From UBA695 sp042691655 (GTDB lineage Bacteria; Verrucomicrobiota; Verrucomicrobiia; Chthoniobacterales; Chthoniobacteraceae): DNA of 64,000 nucleotides. Positions 48,730 to 57,396 of this stretch are shown here, piece after piece (positions within the stretch are counted from its first letter, which is position 1; the number at the start of each line of letters is the position of its first letter). A program made the position numbers and the translations under genes. Location of the stretch: the NCBI GenBank assembly GCA_042691655.1, contig CP170506.1, forward strand, positions 4,278,001 through 4,342,000, given 5' to 3'. The notes under the pieces were generated by a model. It worked only from the letters and a program-made list of their open reading frames with translations. It was not told the DNA's origin and searched no databases.

Positions 48730-49980
48730 CTACTGGCGCTTGGCCAGGACGCTCTGCTCGTAGCACTTGACCTCGCCAAGCCACGCGGCCCCGGCGGGCA
48801 CGTTCTGGCGGGCGCAGAATTCGTCCCACACGGCGGCGAATGGCAGCGTCTTGGCTTCTTCGAGCAGGGCCAGGCGCGTGGCGAAGTCGCCCGCGGCCTC
48901 GGCTTGGCGGAGGCTGGCCGTGGGTTCGAGTAGCGCCAAAAGCAGCGCCTTGAGCGTGGAACGCGCGCCGATCACCCAGGCGGCGATGCGGTTGATGCTG
49001 GCGTCAAAGAAATCGAGCCCGATATGGGTGCGGTCGATGAAGCCGCCGCGCACCACTTCCTCCATCATCGCGCGGGTCGCGTCATCCAGGATGACCACGT
49101 GGTCGCTATCCCAACGGACGCCGCGGCTGACGTGGAGCAGGATCTCGGGCACGAATTGCAGGACGGACGAAATCTTGTCGGCGATGGTCTCGGTGGGGTG
49201 GAAGTGGCCCGCATCGAGGCAGAGCAGCTTCTGGTTTTTCACCGCATAGCCCATGTAGAACTCATGCGAGCCAACGACGTAGGATTCGCTGCCGATGCCG
49301 AAGAGTTTGCTCTCCACCGCGTCAACGTTCTGCGAAGGGTCCACCGGCACGGCGAAGATGGCGTCGAGCGAGGCTTCGAGGCGCTTGCGCGGGGCCACGC
49401 GGTCGGCGGGAATGTCTTTGTAGCCATCGGGAATCCAGAAGTTCGTCACGGTCTTGGAGCCGAGCTGCTTGCCCATGTCGGCGGCGATTTTGCGGCTGGC
49501 GATGCCGTGCTCGATCCAGAACTGGCGCACGCCCGCGTCCGGGTGGGAGAGGGTGAAGCCGTCGGCGGCCAGCGGGTGGGAGAAATAGGTGGGGTTGAAG
49601 TCCAGGCCCAGGTTGCGGGTCTTCGCCCAGTCGATCCAGCTCTGGAAGTGGCGCGTTTCGTAGGCGTTGCGCTCCACTTTTTCGCCGCCGAGGTCGGCGT
49701 AGCAGGCGTGCAGGTTGAGGCGCTTGGTCCCGGGGATGAGCGAGGAGGCCTGGTCGATGTCGGCGCGCAGTTCATCGAGGTTACGGGCCTTGCCGGGGTA
49801 GTTGCCGGTGGTCTGGATGCCGCCGCCGGTCAGCGTGGCGTCGGGGTGTTCGGAGCCGCCGACGTCGTCGCCCTGCCAGCAATGGAGGGAGATCGGGATT
49901 TCGGCGAGCCGTTTCAAGGCGGCATCGGTGTCAACGCCGAGGGCGGCGTAAGCGGATTGCGCGGCAAGGTAGGTACTCAT
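48730..49980 (-). CDS. rhaA: L-rhamnose isomerase
   Basis: Converts L-rhamnose to L-rhamnulose in deoxyhexose catabolism. The ATG at 49980 gives 416 residues, the family length. Motifs: IPISLHCWQGDDVGGSEHPD, the metal-binding region LNLHACYADLG, LDFNPTYFSHPLAADGFTLS, and CLDAGHFHPTETIADKIS. A rhamnulose kinase and aldolase are not in the window. It diverges from an AraC-type gene, a likely regulator. A terminator follows. Confidence 0.95.
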   Translation of the reverse strand: MSTYLAAQSAYAALGVDTDAALKRLAEIPISLHCWQGDDVGGSEHPDATLTGGGIQTTGNYPGKARNLDELRADIDQASSLIPGTKRLNLHACYADLGGEKVERNAYETRHFQSWIDWAKTRNLGLDFNPTYFSHPLAADGFTLSHPDAGVRQFWIEHGIASRKIAADMGKQLGSKTVTNFWIPDGYKDIPADRVAPRKRLEASLDAIFAVPVDPSQNVDAVESKLFGIGSESYVVGSHEFYMGYAVKNQKLLCLDAGHFHPTETIADKISSVLQFVPEILLHVSRGVRWDSDHVVILDDATRAMMEEVVRGGFIDRTHIGLDFFDASINRIAAWVIGARSTLKALLLALLEPTASLRQAEAAGDFATRLALLEEAKTLPFAAVWDEFCARQNVPAGAAWLGEVKCYEQSVLAKRQ

Positions 49981-50023
49981 ATAGAATGGGATAAAATAGC
50001 GGAGGGTGGGGAGAAAGGGACTG

Positions 50024-50079
50024 CCCCGGCCCTGTTGCGGCAGCTCTGCCCAAATCGTTAACCGAAACAGGGACCGGGG
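50024..50079. promoter_or_regulatory. Imperfect inverted repeat in the rhaA-AraC promoter
   Basis: CCCCGGCCCTGTT (50024-50036) and AACAGGGACCGGGG (50066-50079) pair with one bulged base. It lies between two divergent genes, so it could bind the AraC-type regulator; the right arm is also close to the AraC start and could form an RNA hairpin. Confidence 0.4.
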
Positions 50080-50086
50080 AAATGAC

Positions 50087-51052
50087 ATGCCATATATGAG
50101 CGATGTCGGCTATTTTTGGAATAGACGAATTGGCGGTACACATATAGAAATTGGCGACGTGAGCGATACGGCGATCTATTTTCCCGACGGCGGCACCTCG
50201 GCGGTCTGGGGCGCAGCTGTAACGGCCTGCGGCCATGCCCGGACGGCCCCCGGCGAAGCCTACCCCCCCAGGCCCGGCGAACATCCCGGCGACCATTTGT
50301 TTTGGCTCCCGCGCGGCGGTCGCATTTTGGACGGCTACCAGCTTCTCTACGTCTCGGCGGGGAAAGGGGTCTTTGAAACCGCCTCGACGGGCGCGGTCGA
50401 GGTCGGCGCGGGGAGCGCGTTCCTTCTGTTGCCCGGCGTCTGGCACCGCTACGCCCCTGATCCGGCCACCGGCTGGGTCGAGTGGTTCGTGGAGCTGCGG
50501 GGGCCTGCGCTGGAGCATCTACGCGAGGCGGGCGTCCTGCGCTCCGAGTCGCCGGTGTTCCACCCGGGCCTCGGCGCGGAGTGGGTCGAGCCGTTCGAAA
50601 CGCTGCTGGCGCTTGCGCGGGAAGGCGGCGTCGGCTCGCGCGAGGAGATGAGCACGCTCGGGATGCATCTTTTGGCGCGCATCGTCTTCTCCCGCACGGG
50701 CCGCGAGCCGAGCCCGGAGGAGCGGGCCGTGCGCCAGGCCGAGGCCCGGATGCGCGAGAGCCTGGGCGAACCCCTCAAAATCGGCGCCCTGGCCCGGGAA
50801 ATGGGCGTGGAGTTCGACCGCTTCCGCCGCTGTTTCAAAGCCCTCACCGGGCTGCCGCCCAAGCAATACCTGCTGCAACTGCGGATGCGCCGGGCCGAGG
50901 AACTCCTCTCGCGCACCGGGCGCTCCGTCACCGAGATCGCCGCCGAGCTGGGCTTCAACAGCGCGTTTCACTTTTCGGCGGCCTTTAAAATGCACTCCGG
51001 CCTGGCTCCCGCCCTTTGGCGAAGCGCCCGGATGACCGGGAACGCGCCTTAG
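50087..51052 (+). CDS. AraC-family transcriptional regulator
   Basis: A 321-residue regulator with an N-terminal cupin-type sensor (HPGDHLFWLPRGGRILDGYQ; FLLLPGVWHRYAPDP) and a C-terminal double helix-turn-helix (IGALAREMGVEFDRFRRCFK; VTEIAAELGFNSAFHFSAAF). The starts at 50087 and 50096 are both possible. It diverges from rhaA and precedes a DeoR-family gene, so it likely regulates rhamnose use, although the ligand is unproven. Confidence 0.87.
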   Translation: MPYMSDVGYFWNRRIGGTHIEIGDVSDTAIYFPDGGTSAVWGAAVTACGHARTAPGEAYPPRPGEHPGDHLFWLPRGGRILDGYQLLYVSAGKGVFETASTGAVEVGAGSAFLLLPGVWHRYAPDPATGWVEWFVELRGPALEHLREAGVLRSESPVFHPGLGAEWVEPFETLLALAREGGVGSREEMSTLGMHLLARIVFSRTGREPSPEERAVRQAEARMRESLGEPLKIGALAREMGVEFDRFRRCFKALTGLPPKQYLLQLRMRRAEELLSRTGRSVTEIAAELGFNSAFHFSAAFKMHSGLAPALWRSARMTGNAP

Positions 51053-51095
51053 TTGACCCCCGGTGCGCAACTATGGCACACTGAATGAAGTTCTT

Positions 51096-51950
51096 ATGAA
51101 AGTTCCCTTCCATATCGTCAAAGCTCGCCGGGAGCGGCTGGCCGCCATGCTGGCCCAACATGGGTACATGCCCGTGAGCGAGCTTTGCCGCCGGTTGGAG
51201 GTCTCCGAGGCCACGGCCCGGCGCGACCTCGCCGCCCTGGAGGGGGAAAAGAAAATCAAGCGCACTTACGGCGGCGCGGTTTCGGAATTCGAGAACCGCT
51301 TCCCCTCCTACAACGAGCGCATGGACAATTCGCGCCGCGCCAAGCTGCAAATCGCCTCGGCGGCGGTCTCCTATCTTTCGCCGGGCCTTACCGTTTTCCT
51401 CGACGCGGGCACCACGCTCTACGCCGTCGCCGAAGCCTTCCGGGCCAAGCCGGTGACGCCGATTACCGTCGTAACGCCCAACCTTCCCGCGGGCGAAATG
51501 CTGGCTACGCTGCCGGGCGTGAGCGTTTTTTTGGTCGCGGGCCAGCTGCTCGCGCGCCAGGCCACCCTGCTGGGCGAAGCCGCCGTGAGGAGCCTCGGAT
51601 TTTGGCGCTTCGACGTCGCTTTCCTCTCCGCCGAGGGCATGGACTCGAGCGGCATCTGGAACTCCCAGACCGCCATCGTCGAACAGCAGAAAGTGGTCAT
51701 CGCCCGCAGCGCGCGGTCGATCTTTTGCCTGGATAGCTGCAAGGTCAAGCGGCAGGCCGCCCACTTCCTGCTCCCGTGGAACAGCGTCGAGATGCTGCTG
51801 ACGGATACCTCAGCCGAGTTGCTCGCGGAGTCGGGGATCAACCTCGATGCGCGCCAGTACTGGGACGCCAAGGGAGGCCGCGAGACCTGCCCCCTGCCGC
51901 CGCCCGAGGGCGGGAATGACACCGGCGTCTTGCCGGTGGAGCTGTTGTAG
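51096..51950 (+). CDS. DeoR-family transcriptional regulator
   Basis: A 284-residue sugar-phosphate-responsive regulator. The N-terminal helix-turn-helix is RRERLAAMLAQHGYMPVSEL, then RRLEVSEATARRDLAALEGE and RTYGGAV, the DeoR hallmark. The C-terminal sensor has SYLSPGLTVFLDAGTTLYAV with the sugar-phosphate site. The ATG at 51096 is preferred to the GTG at 51063. It lies 43 bases after the AraC gene on the same strand. A family 1 repeat begins about 5 bases after the stop. Confidence 0.85.
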   Translation: MKVPFHIVKARRERLAAMLAQHGYMPVSELCRRLEVSEATARRDLAALEGEKKIKRTYGGAVSEFENRFPSYNERMDNSRRAKLQIASAAVSYLSPGLTVFLDAGTTLYAVAEAFRAKPVTPITVVTPNLPAGEMLATLPGVSVFLVAGQLLARQATLLGEAAVRSLGFWRFDVAFLSAEGMDSSGIWNSQTAIVEQQKVVIARSARSIFCLDSCKVKRQAAHFLLPWNSVEMLLTDTSAELLAESGINLDARQYWDAKGGRETCPLPPPEGGNDTGVLPVELL

Positions 51951-51955
51951 GAAGA

Positions 51956-52062
51956 TTACCACAGAGGACACGGAGAGCACAGAGGGCACGGAGTTGATTA
52001 AAACATCTCCATCCCCCCTCTTTTATTCCTCCGTGCTCTCTGTGTCCTCCGTGTCCTCTGTG
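51956..52062. repeat. Family 1 palindromic repeat, copy d
   Basis: TTACCACAGAGGACACGGAG on the left, right arm CTCCGTGCTCTCTGTGTCCT and CCGTGTCCTCTGTG. The hairpin lies between the DeoR gene and the ArsR-methyltransferase gene. Confidence 0.8.
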
Positions 52063-52090
52063 TTTTTCCGAACCCATCCCCGTATTGACG

Positions 52091-52108
52091 TATCAGGATT
52101 GGCTGATA
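52091..52108 (+). promoter_or_regulatory. Dyad operator between -35 and -10 of the ArsR-methyltransferase gene
   Basis: TATCAG-GATTGG-CTGATA is perfect. A -35 TTGACG sits at 52085-52090, and a weak -10 TAGGTT at about 52107-52112. A bound repressor would cover the promoter. The dyad is seen; the boxes are inferred. Confidence 0.5.
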
Positions 52109-52121
52109 GGTTCGGTGGCCG

Positions 52122-53042
52122 ATGGCATCCATCGTCAAATCGCTCAAACTTCTGGCTGATCCCACGCGGCTCCGGCTCCTGCTGCTTTTGGGCGAGGAGG
52201 AACTTTCCGTCGTCGAAATCCAGGAGATTCTCGGCATGGGCCAGAGCCGGATTTCCAGCCACCTGGCGCAGCTTAAAGCCGCCAAGCTGGTGAGCGACCG
52301 CCGCGCGGGCAAGAACGTCTACTATGGCCGCGCGCTTGGCTCTGAAACGCCGTTCGAGGAAATCATTGCCGCCAGCGCCAACGAGATTCCCGAGGCCGAG
52401 CATGACCTCGCCGCGCTCAAGCTCATCCGGCGCAAGCGCCTCGACAAGGCGCGCGAATATTTCAACAAGCTGGCGGGCAAATTTGGCCGCAGCTACTGTC
52501 CGGGCCGCTCCTGGAAAGGCGTGGCGCAGATGCTCCTTTCACTGGTGGGCCCCATCACCGTGGCCGACCTCGGCGCTGGGGAGGGGACGCTCTCGCAGCT
52601 CATGGCCAAGCACGCCAAGGCCGTCATCGCCGTGGATAACTCAGAGAAAATGGTCGAGTTTGGCTCGAACCTCGCCCGCGAACACGGCTTCGATAATTTG
52701 GAATACCGGCTGGGGGATATCGAGGAGCCGCCGATCGCCGATGAATCGGTGGACCTGACGCTTTTGAGCCAGGCGCTCCATCATGCCAACAACCCAACGC
52801 GCGCTATCGCCGCCGCTTACCGGATTCTGAAGCCGGGCGGCAGGATCGCACTGCTGGATCTCCTGGCCCACCATTTCGAGAACGCGCGGGAGATGTACGC
52901 CGATCTCTGGATGGGCTTCAGCGAAGTGCAGCTCGACGGCATGCTGCGCGAGGCCGGTTTCCGCGACATCGACATCGCCGTGGTTGACCGCGAGCCGAAC
53001 AGCCCACACTTCCAGACCGTTTTCGCGACCGGAGTGAAGTAG
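52122..53042 (+). CDS. ArsR-type winged helix fused to a SAM-dependent methyltransferase
   Basis: A 306-residue two-domain protein. Residues about 1-85 form a metalloid-type winged helix (LLADPTRLRLLLLLGEEELS; MGQSRISSHLAQLKAAKLVS). From about 140 a class I methyltransferase follows: ITVADLGAGEGTLSQLMAKH (SAM loop), VDNSEKMVEFGSNLAREHGF and GGRIALLDLLAHHFENAREM. Proteins of this architecture occur in diverse bacteria, often near methionine or SAH metabolism; no such genes are adjacent here. No Cys pair typical of As(III)-sensing ArsR is seen, so it may sense SAM or SAH. A dyad lies over its promoter. Confidence 0.87.
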   Translation: MASIVKSLKLLADPTRLRLLLLLGEEELSVVEIQEILGMGQSRISSHLAQLKAAKLVSDRRAGKNVYYGRALGSETPFEEIIAASANEIPEAEHDLAALKLIRRKRLDKAREYFNKLAGKFGRSYCPGRSWKGVAQMLLSLVGPITVADLGAGEGTLSQLMAKHAKAVIAVDNSEKMVEFGSNLAREHGFDNLEYRLGDIEEPPIADESVDLTLLSQALHHANNPTRAIAAAYRILKPGGRIALLDLLAHHFENAREMYADLWMGFSEVQLDGMLREAGFRDIDIAVVDREPNSPHFQTVFATGVK

Positions 53043-53049
53043 GGTTTTT

Positions 53050-53101
53050 TTATCAGGAACTCAGGAACTCAGGAAAGAGACAGCAATTCTTTTTTCCTGA
53101 G
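53050..53101. repeat. Family 4 repeat with hairpin (ATCAGGAACTCAGGAAA)
   Basis: TATCAGGAACTCAGGAACTC then AGGAAA, with an 8-base unit repeated; CTCAGGAAA (53068-53076) pairs perfectly with TTTCCTGAG (53093-53101). It is just downstream of the ArsR-methyltransferase stop and may act as a terminator. Confidence 0.7.
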
Positions 53102-53104
53102 TTT

Positions 53105-53134
53105 CTCGTTACGAATTCCCAGATCCGTAACGAG
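53105..53134. repeat. Family 3 hairpin, copy near 53.1 kb
   Basis: CTCGTTACGAATT, then CCCAGATCCGTAACGAG; near-perfect stem with one mismatched pair (A/C). Confidence 0.7.
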
Positions 53135-53163
53135 GAAAAACGCGCCTTATTGCGGCCTATGAT

Positions 53164-53655
53164 CTACTTCCTGGCGGGCGCGCCTTGCTGCGGGGTCGCC
53201 GCCTGAATCAGCCGGGGCTGTTCGTCAAAGAGATCCGTCAGGCGGTCGTCGATGCGGATATCCACGAGCATCCAGGCATCATCCGGCTTATAAAAATAAA
53301 ACCGCCAGCGGATCGGCACACTTTTCCCCAGCGAAACGCACGTCAGGCGCACGATCCGCGTCCCGACCTTCTTCTCCTCGATCTGCTCGAAGCCGTTCAT
53401 GCTGCCGAAAATCCGCAGCGCCTCCTTGGTTTTCGCCTTCAAATCGGCCACGCCCTTGGGCATGTCCACCACCATTTTCGAGCCCTTAAGGAGCTGGTCA
53501 TAGGCCGCGTCCACCCGGCCCTCGGTCAGCGTTTGGAAAAATTGCGCGCTCAGCGCCGCGGGCTCCGGCCCGGGGGCTGACTGCGCCCTAAGTGGCGCGG
53601 CAGCAAGCGTTAGCGTTAGAGCGAATAGGGCCAGCAGCGGAAGCTTCTTCATCAT
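53164..53655 (-). CDS. Hypothetical exported protein (163 aa)
   Basis: A small protein with a signal peptide (MMKKLPLLALFALTLTLAAA, cleavage near LRA-QSA). The mature part has FFQTLTEGRVDAAYDQLLKG and a C-terminal WRFYFYKPDDAWMLVDIRID. This resembles periplasmic NTF2-like or DUF-type proteins, but I cannot name a family. It diverges from ppk1 with about 100 bases between starts. No operon partner. The adjacent ATG codons at 53655 and 53652 are both possible. Confidence 0.7.
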   Translation of the reverse strand: MMKKLPLLALFALTLTLAAAPLRAQSAPGPEPAALSAQFFQTLTEGRVDAAYDQLLKGSKMVVDMPKGVADLKAKTKEALRIFGSMNGFEQIEEKKVGTRIVRLTCVSLGKSVPIRWRFYFYKPDDAWMLVDIRIDDRLTDLFDEQPRLIQAATPQQGAPARK

Positions 53656-53754
53656 GATTTCCCGTACGCTATCCAAACCGGCCCGCAAAGAGAAGCTTTT
53701 GCTGTTTGCCGGTTTCGCGGCCCTGGCGTATGCTCCCCGCTTTCCCGATTACCG

Positions 53755-55908
53755 ATGCCGCCGAACCTCTCTGCCCCTGAAAATTTTATCAACCGCGAGC
53801 TGAGCTGGCTGGAATTTAACCGCCGGGTGCTCGAAGAAGCGCAGGATGCCACCCAGCCGCTCCTGGAGCGCATCAAATTCCAGAGCATCTTTGCCTCCAA
53901 TCTCGACGAATTCTTCGAAATCCGCGTCGCGGGCATCAAGCAGCAGATCGACAGCGGCAGCACCGACACCGGCCCCGACGATCTCTCCCCCGCGCAGGTC
54001 TTCCAGTCCATCACCCGCCTCGTTCACCAGCTCATCGCCACGCAGTACGAGCTTTGGAACCAGCAGTTCGTCCCGCTCCTGGAGCACAGCGGCATCCGCT
54101 TCCACAAAGTCCATAACCTCTCGGGCGAGCGGGCCCAGTGGGCGCACGACTACTTCCGCAACGAAGTCTTCCCCGTCTTGACCCCCCTGGCCGTCGACGC
54201 CAGCCACCCCTTCCCGCAGGTCCTCAATAAAAGCCACAACCTCCTCGTGCGCGGCCGCCGTGTTGATGACCCCGAAGGCGAGAGCGAGGCCCTCTACGCC
54301 ATCGTCCAGGTCCCGCGCGTCGCCCCCCGGCTCATCTCCCTGCCGCGCGGCAAGGGTGACGGCCAGCCGTGGGATTACATTTTCTTAAGCGACCTCGTTA
54401 AAGAGCACGTCGGCGAACTCTTCCCCGGCATGATCCTGGAGGGCGTCCACGCCTTCCGCATCACCCGCAATGGCGACCTCTACATCGACGACGAAGAAGC
54501 CGAAAACCTGCTGCGCACCATCGAGCAGGAGCTGCGCCGCCGCAACAAAGGCAACGCCGTGCGCATCGAGGTCAACGCCGACTGCCCACGCGACTTCCAG
54601 CTCTTTCTGCTGGACCGCTTCAACCTCACCGACGCCGACCTCTACGTCCTCGACGGCCCCATTTCGATGACGCACTTGATGCGCCTCCTGGATAACGAGT
54701 CCTTCGCCAAACTCAAGGACCGCCCCTTCTTCCCCGCGCACGACCCGGCCCTGCCGAGCGGCTGCGACGTCTGGGAGCGCCTCCGGCACGAGGACATCCT
54801 CCTCCACCACCCCTACGAGCCCTTCGAGGATATCGTCAGCTTCATCGAAGAAGCCGCCAGCGACCCGAAAGTCCTCGCCATCAAGATGACCCTCTACCGC
54901 ACCAGCGGCGATTCCCCCATCGTCGCCGCCCTGGAGGAAGCCGCCGCCAACGGTAAGCAAGTCACCGCCATCGTCGAGCTGAAAGCCCGCTTCGACGAAG
55001 CCAATAACATCCAGTGGGCGCGCAAGCTGGAGGAAGCGGGCGTACACGTCGTCTACGGCGTCGTCGGCTTAAAGACGCATTGCAAAATGATCCTCATCGT
55101 CCGGCGCGACGACGATCGCATCCGGCAATACGCCCACCTCAGCACCGGGAACTACCACCCGCGCACCGCCCGCATCTACACCGACCTGGGCCTGCTCACC
55201 TCCGACACCGAGCTGACCCTCGAAGTCGCCACCCTCTTCAACACCCTCACCGGCCTGGCCGAGTACCCCGGCTTCAAAAAGCTGCTCGTCTCCCCCTTCG
55301 ACCTCGCCTTGCGCTTCAAGCACCTGATCGAGCGCGAGCGGGACCATGCCCTCAACGGCAAACCCGCCCGCATCATCGCCAAGCTCAACTCGCTCGTCGA
55401 CGAAACCCTCATCGCCGCTCTCTACGAAGCCTCGTGCGCGGGCGTGAAGATCGATCTCATTGTGCGCGGCATCTGCTGCCTGCGGCCCGGCGTCCCGGGC
55501 GTCAGCGAAAACATCCGCGTCATTAGCATCGTCGGCCGTTTCCTGGAGCACAGCCGCATCTTCTACTTTGCCAACAGCGGCCACCCCGCCGTCTACCTGG
55601 GCAGCGCCGACTGGATGCCGCGCAACCTCTACCGCCGCGTCGAAATCGCCTTCCCCATCGAGCACCCCTCGCTGCGCAAAGACATCCTGGGTGATATCCT
55701 GCCCGCCTACTTGAACGACCGCGTCAAAGCCCGCGAGCTTCAGCCCGACGGCTCCTACATCCGGCTCAAGCCCGGCCCCGGCGAGGAGCATTCGCAGGCT
55801 CAGCTCCACTTCCGCGAGGAAGCGCGCCGCCGCAATGCCGCCGCTCCCGTGCAAGGCATCTGCGAGCATACCCACCCACCGAAGCTCATCCCGATGGTCA
55901 AGCCATAG
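53755..55908 (+). CDS. ppk1: Polyphosphate kinase 1
   Basis: Makes inorganic polyphosphate from ATP at the membrane. It has 717 residues, the expected length. The N-terminal domain begins INRELSWLEFNRRVLEEAQD; the phospholipase D-like catalytic part has VVYGVVGLKTHCKMILIVRR with His442, the phosphorylated His, and LSTGNYHPRTARIYTDLGLL with the second conserved His. The C-terminus runs to SADWMPRNLYRRVEIAFPIE. It is followed by a 300-bp region leading to an insertion sequence. Confidence 0.95.
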   Translation: MPPNLSAPENFINRELSWLEFNRRVLEEAQDATQPLLERIKFQSIFASNLDEFFEIRVAGIKQQIDSGSTDTGPDDLSPAQVFQSITRLVHQLIATQYELWNQQFVPLLEHSGIRFHKVHNLSGERAQWAHDYFRNEVFPVLTPLAVDASHPFPQVLNKSHNLLVRGRRVDDPEGESEALYAIVQVPRVAPRLISLPRGKGDGQPWDYIFLSDLVKEHVGELFPGMILEGVHAFRITRNGDLYIDDEEAENLLRTIEQELRRRNKGNAVRIEVNADCPRDFQLFLLDRFNLTDADLYVLDGPISMTHLMRLLDNESFAKLKDRPFFPAHDPALPSGCDVWERLRHEDILLHHPYEPFEDIVSFIEEAASDPKVLAIKMTLYRTSGDSPIVAALEEAAANGKQVTAIVELKARFDEANNIQWARKLEEAGVHVVYGVVGLKTHCKMILIVRRDDDRIRQYAHLSTGNYHPRTARIYTDLGLLTSDTELTLEVATLFNTLTGLAEYPGFKKLLVSPFDLALRFKHLIERERDHALNGKPARIIAKLNSLVDETLIAALYEASCAGVKIDLIVRGICCLRPGVPGVSENIRVISIVGRFLEHSRIFYFANSGHPAVYLGSADWMPRNLYRRVEIAFPIEHPSLRKDILGDILPAYLNDRVKARELQPDGSYIRLKPGPGEEHSQAQLHFREEARRRNAAAPVQGICEHTHPPKLIPMVKP

Positions 55909-56161
55909 CGGGGGCTTCATATAAAACCAAGGCTCCTTTCGCCTTTACTTTGCATTTCCACCGGCGCATTTTTTATGCGCTGGCAATGGCTAGCCGGGAC
56001 TTAAGAACCCCGTAACAAGCGGCTGGCAATAGCCGAAACTCTATTGCCGTTTCCGGGCTATATTCATATGGCCGGGGGGCGGCGGCGTATGTCCAGGCCA
56101 CCGGCTAAAGCAACTCTGTTAGTGAGCAAGGGCAAAATCGGGTTTTTTAAGGAGATGATTG
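55909..56161. other. Region between ppk1 and the insertion sequence; hairpins, no recognised gene
   Basis: Several inverted repeats are visible, such as CCGGCGCAT-TTTTT-ATGCGCTGG (about 55961) and a GGCTGGCAATAGCC element near 56021. A short frame from an ATG at 56068 (MAGGRRRMSRPPAKATLLVS and on) runs into the IS left end and stops after 48 codons; it could be the remnant of a gene cut by the IS, but no family is recognised. Confidence 0.5.
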
Positions 56162-56213
56162 GGCTCTCCATCAAAGAATGGGGAGGGAGGTCAAAAGATG
56201 AAAGAAAGTGCTA

Positions 56214-57392
56214 ATGACCTCACTGCTCAATCGAATCGGAATCAGTGGCTACCAGGTACTATATACCGAAGCCACATTGCCTCTTAAAATCCACGTTAAA
56301 CCCGAAGCGCGAACCTCCTCCTGCCCTTGCTGTGGAGGCGGCCGCCTCCACAGCAAGGGCAGGTATCAAAAGCAGGTACGCCACCTCGATCGCTTTGGCG
56401 AACCCACCGCTCTGGTCGTCCATACCCGGCGGTTGCGCTGTTTGGATTGTCGGCACTCCTTTGTTCCACCGCTACCGGGACTTCTCCCCGGACGCCACAG
56501 CAGCGAGCCATTCCGCGAAAGCACTTACCGGGCTCACGACAACGGCATCTGCGTCTCCACTCTGGCCCGCATCCTTCACATCGGCAGCGCCACCATTGAG
56601 CGCATCTACCACCAGTTCACCGAACGCAACGCCAAGGAACGAAGCAGTTTGCGCTGCCCCATGGTCCTCGGCATCGACGAGCACACCCTCCACAAGGGCC
56701 AACGCTTCGCCACCACCTTCGTTGATCTTAAAAACCACCGTGTCTTCAACGTTGTCCCTGGCCGCAGCCCTCGCGAATTGGCCCCATTGGTTGCCCGCCT
56801 TCAAGGCCGGGAGCATGTCCGCGTGGTCTGTATCGACCTCTCCAGCCCTTACCGCGCCTTGATCCGCAAGTGGTTCCCTAACGCTCGCATCGTCGCCGAC
56901 CGCTTCCACGTCATCCGCGTCGTCATCCATCATTTTATGGCCTTGGCACGGCAGATCGCCCCTGACTTGAAAAATAACATCGGCTCTCTTGCCGTCCTCC
57001 GCAAAGCCCCAAATAAGCTAACTGCGGCCCAACACTTGCGCCTCGCGCGGCTTTTCGCCGCCTACCCTGCATTGGAGCCTCTGCACGCCGAAATGCACCA
57101 CCTGCGCGCTCTCCTCAACCAGAAGCACTGAAGGCGCCGCGAATGCCGCCCTCTGGCTCAAGAGCTTTTGGGCTTCATCGACCGGCTTGCCGCCAGCCGC
57201 TTCGAGCCCCTCATCACTCTGGCCAATACCCTTCGCTCCTGGGCCGAGCCCATCGCCTGCATGTGGCGTTTTACCAGGAACAACGGCATTACAGAGGGCT
57301 TCCACCGTAAAATGAAACTCATCCAACGCCGCGCTTACGGCTTTAGAAACTTCTCCAACTACCAAATCCGTGTGCTTGCCGCCTGCGGCTAA
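56214..57392 (+). pseudogene. ISL3-family transposase, interrupted by one in-frame TGA
   Basis: The DDE transposase reads from the ATG at 56214 to a TAA at about 57392 in one frame, except for TGA at 57129-57131. Before the stop: zinc finger SCPCCGGGRLHSKGRY, LRCLDCRHSF, the helix-turn-helix-like GICVSTLARILHIGSATIER, and DDE parts VLGIDEHTLHKGQRFATTFV, VCIDLSSPYRALIRKWFPNA and RIVADRFHVIRVV. After it: GFIDRLAASRFEPLITLANT, NGITEGFHRKMKLIQRRAYG and NFSNYQIRVLAACG. So both catalytic parts are present and only the stop kills it, assuming no readthrough. The zinc finger codons form a perfect 44-bp palindrome. Confidence 0.85.
56320..56363. repeat. Perfect 44-bp palindrome inside the transposase gene
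   Basis: Two 22-base arms with no spacer: CCTGCCCTTGCTGTGGAGGC + GG, then the exact reverse complement. It encodes the CPCCGGGRLHSKGR zinc-finger part. Confidence 0.9.
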
Positions 57393-57396
57393 TTAG

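Noticed and set aside
56041..56160. Possible cyclic-di-GMP or other riboswitch before the IS
   Set aside because: Some GC-rich stems are present but the conserved core of known classes is missing.
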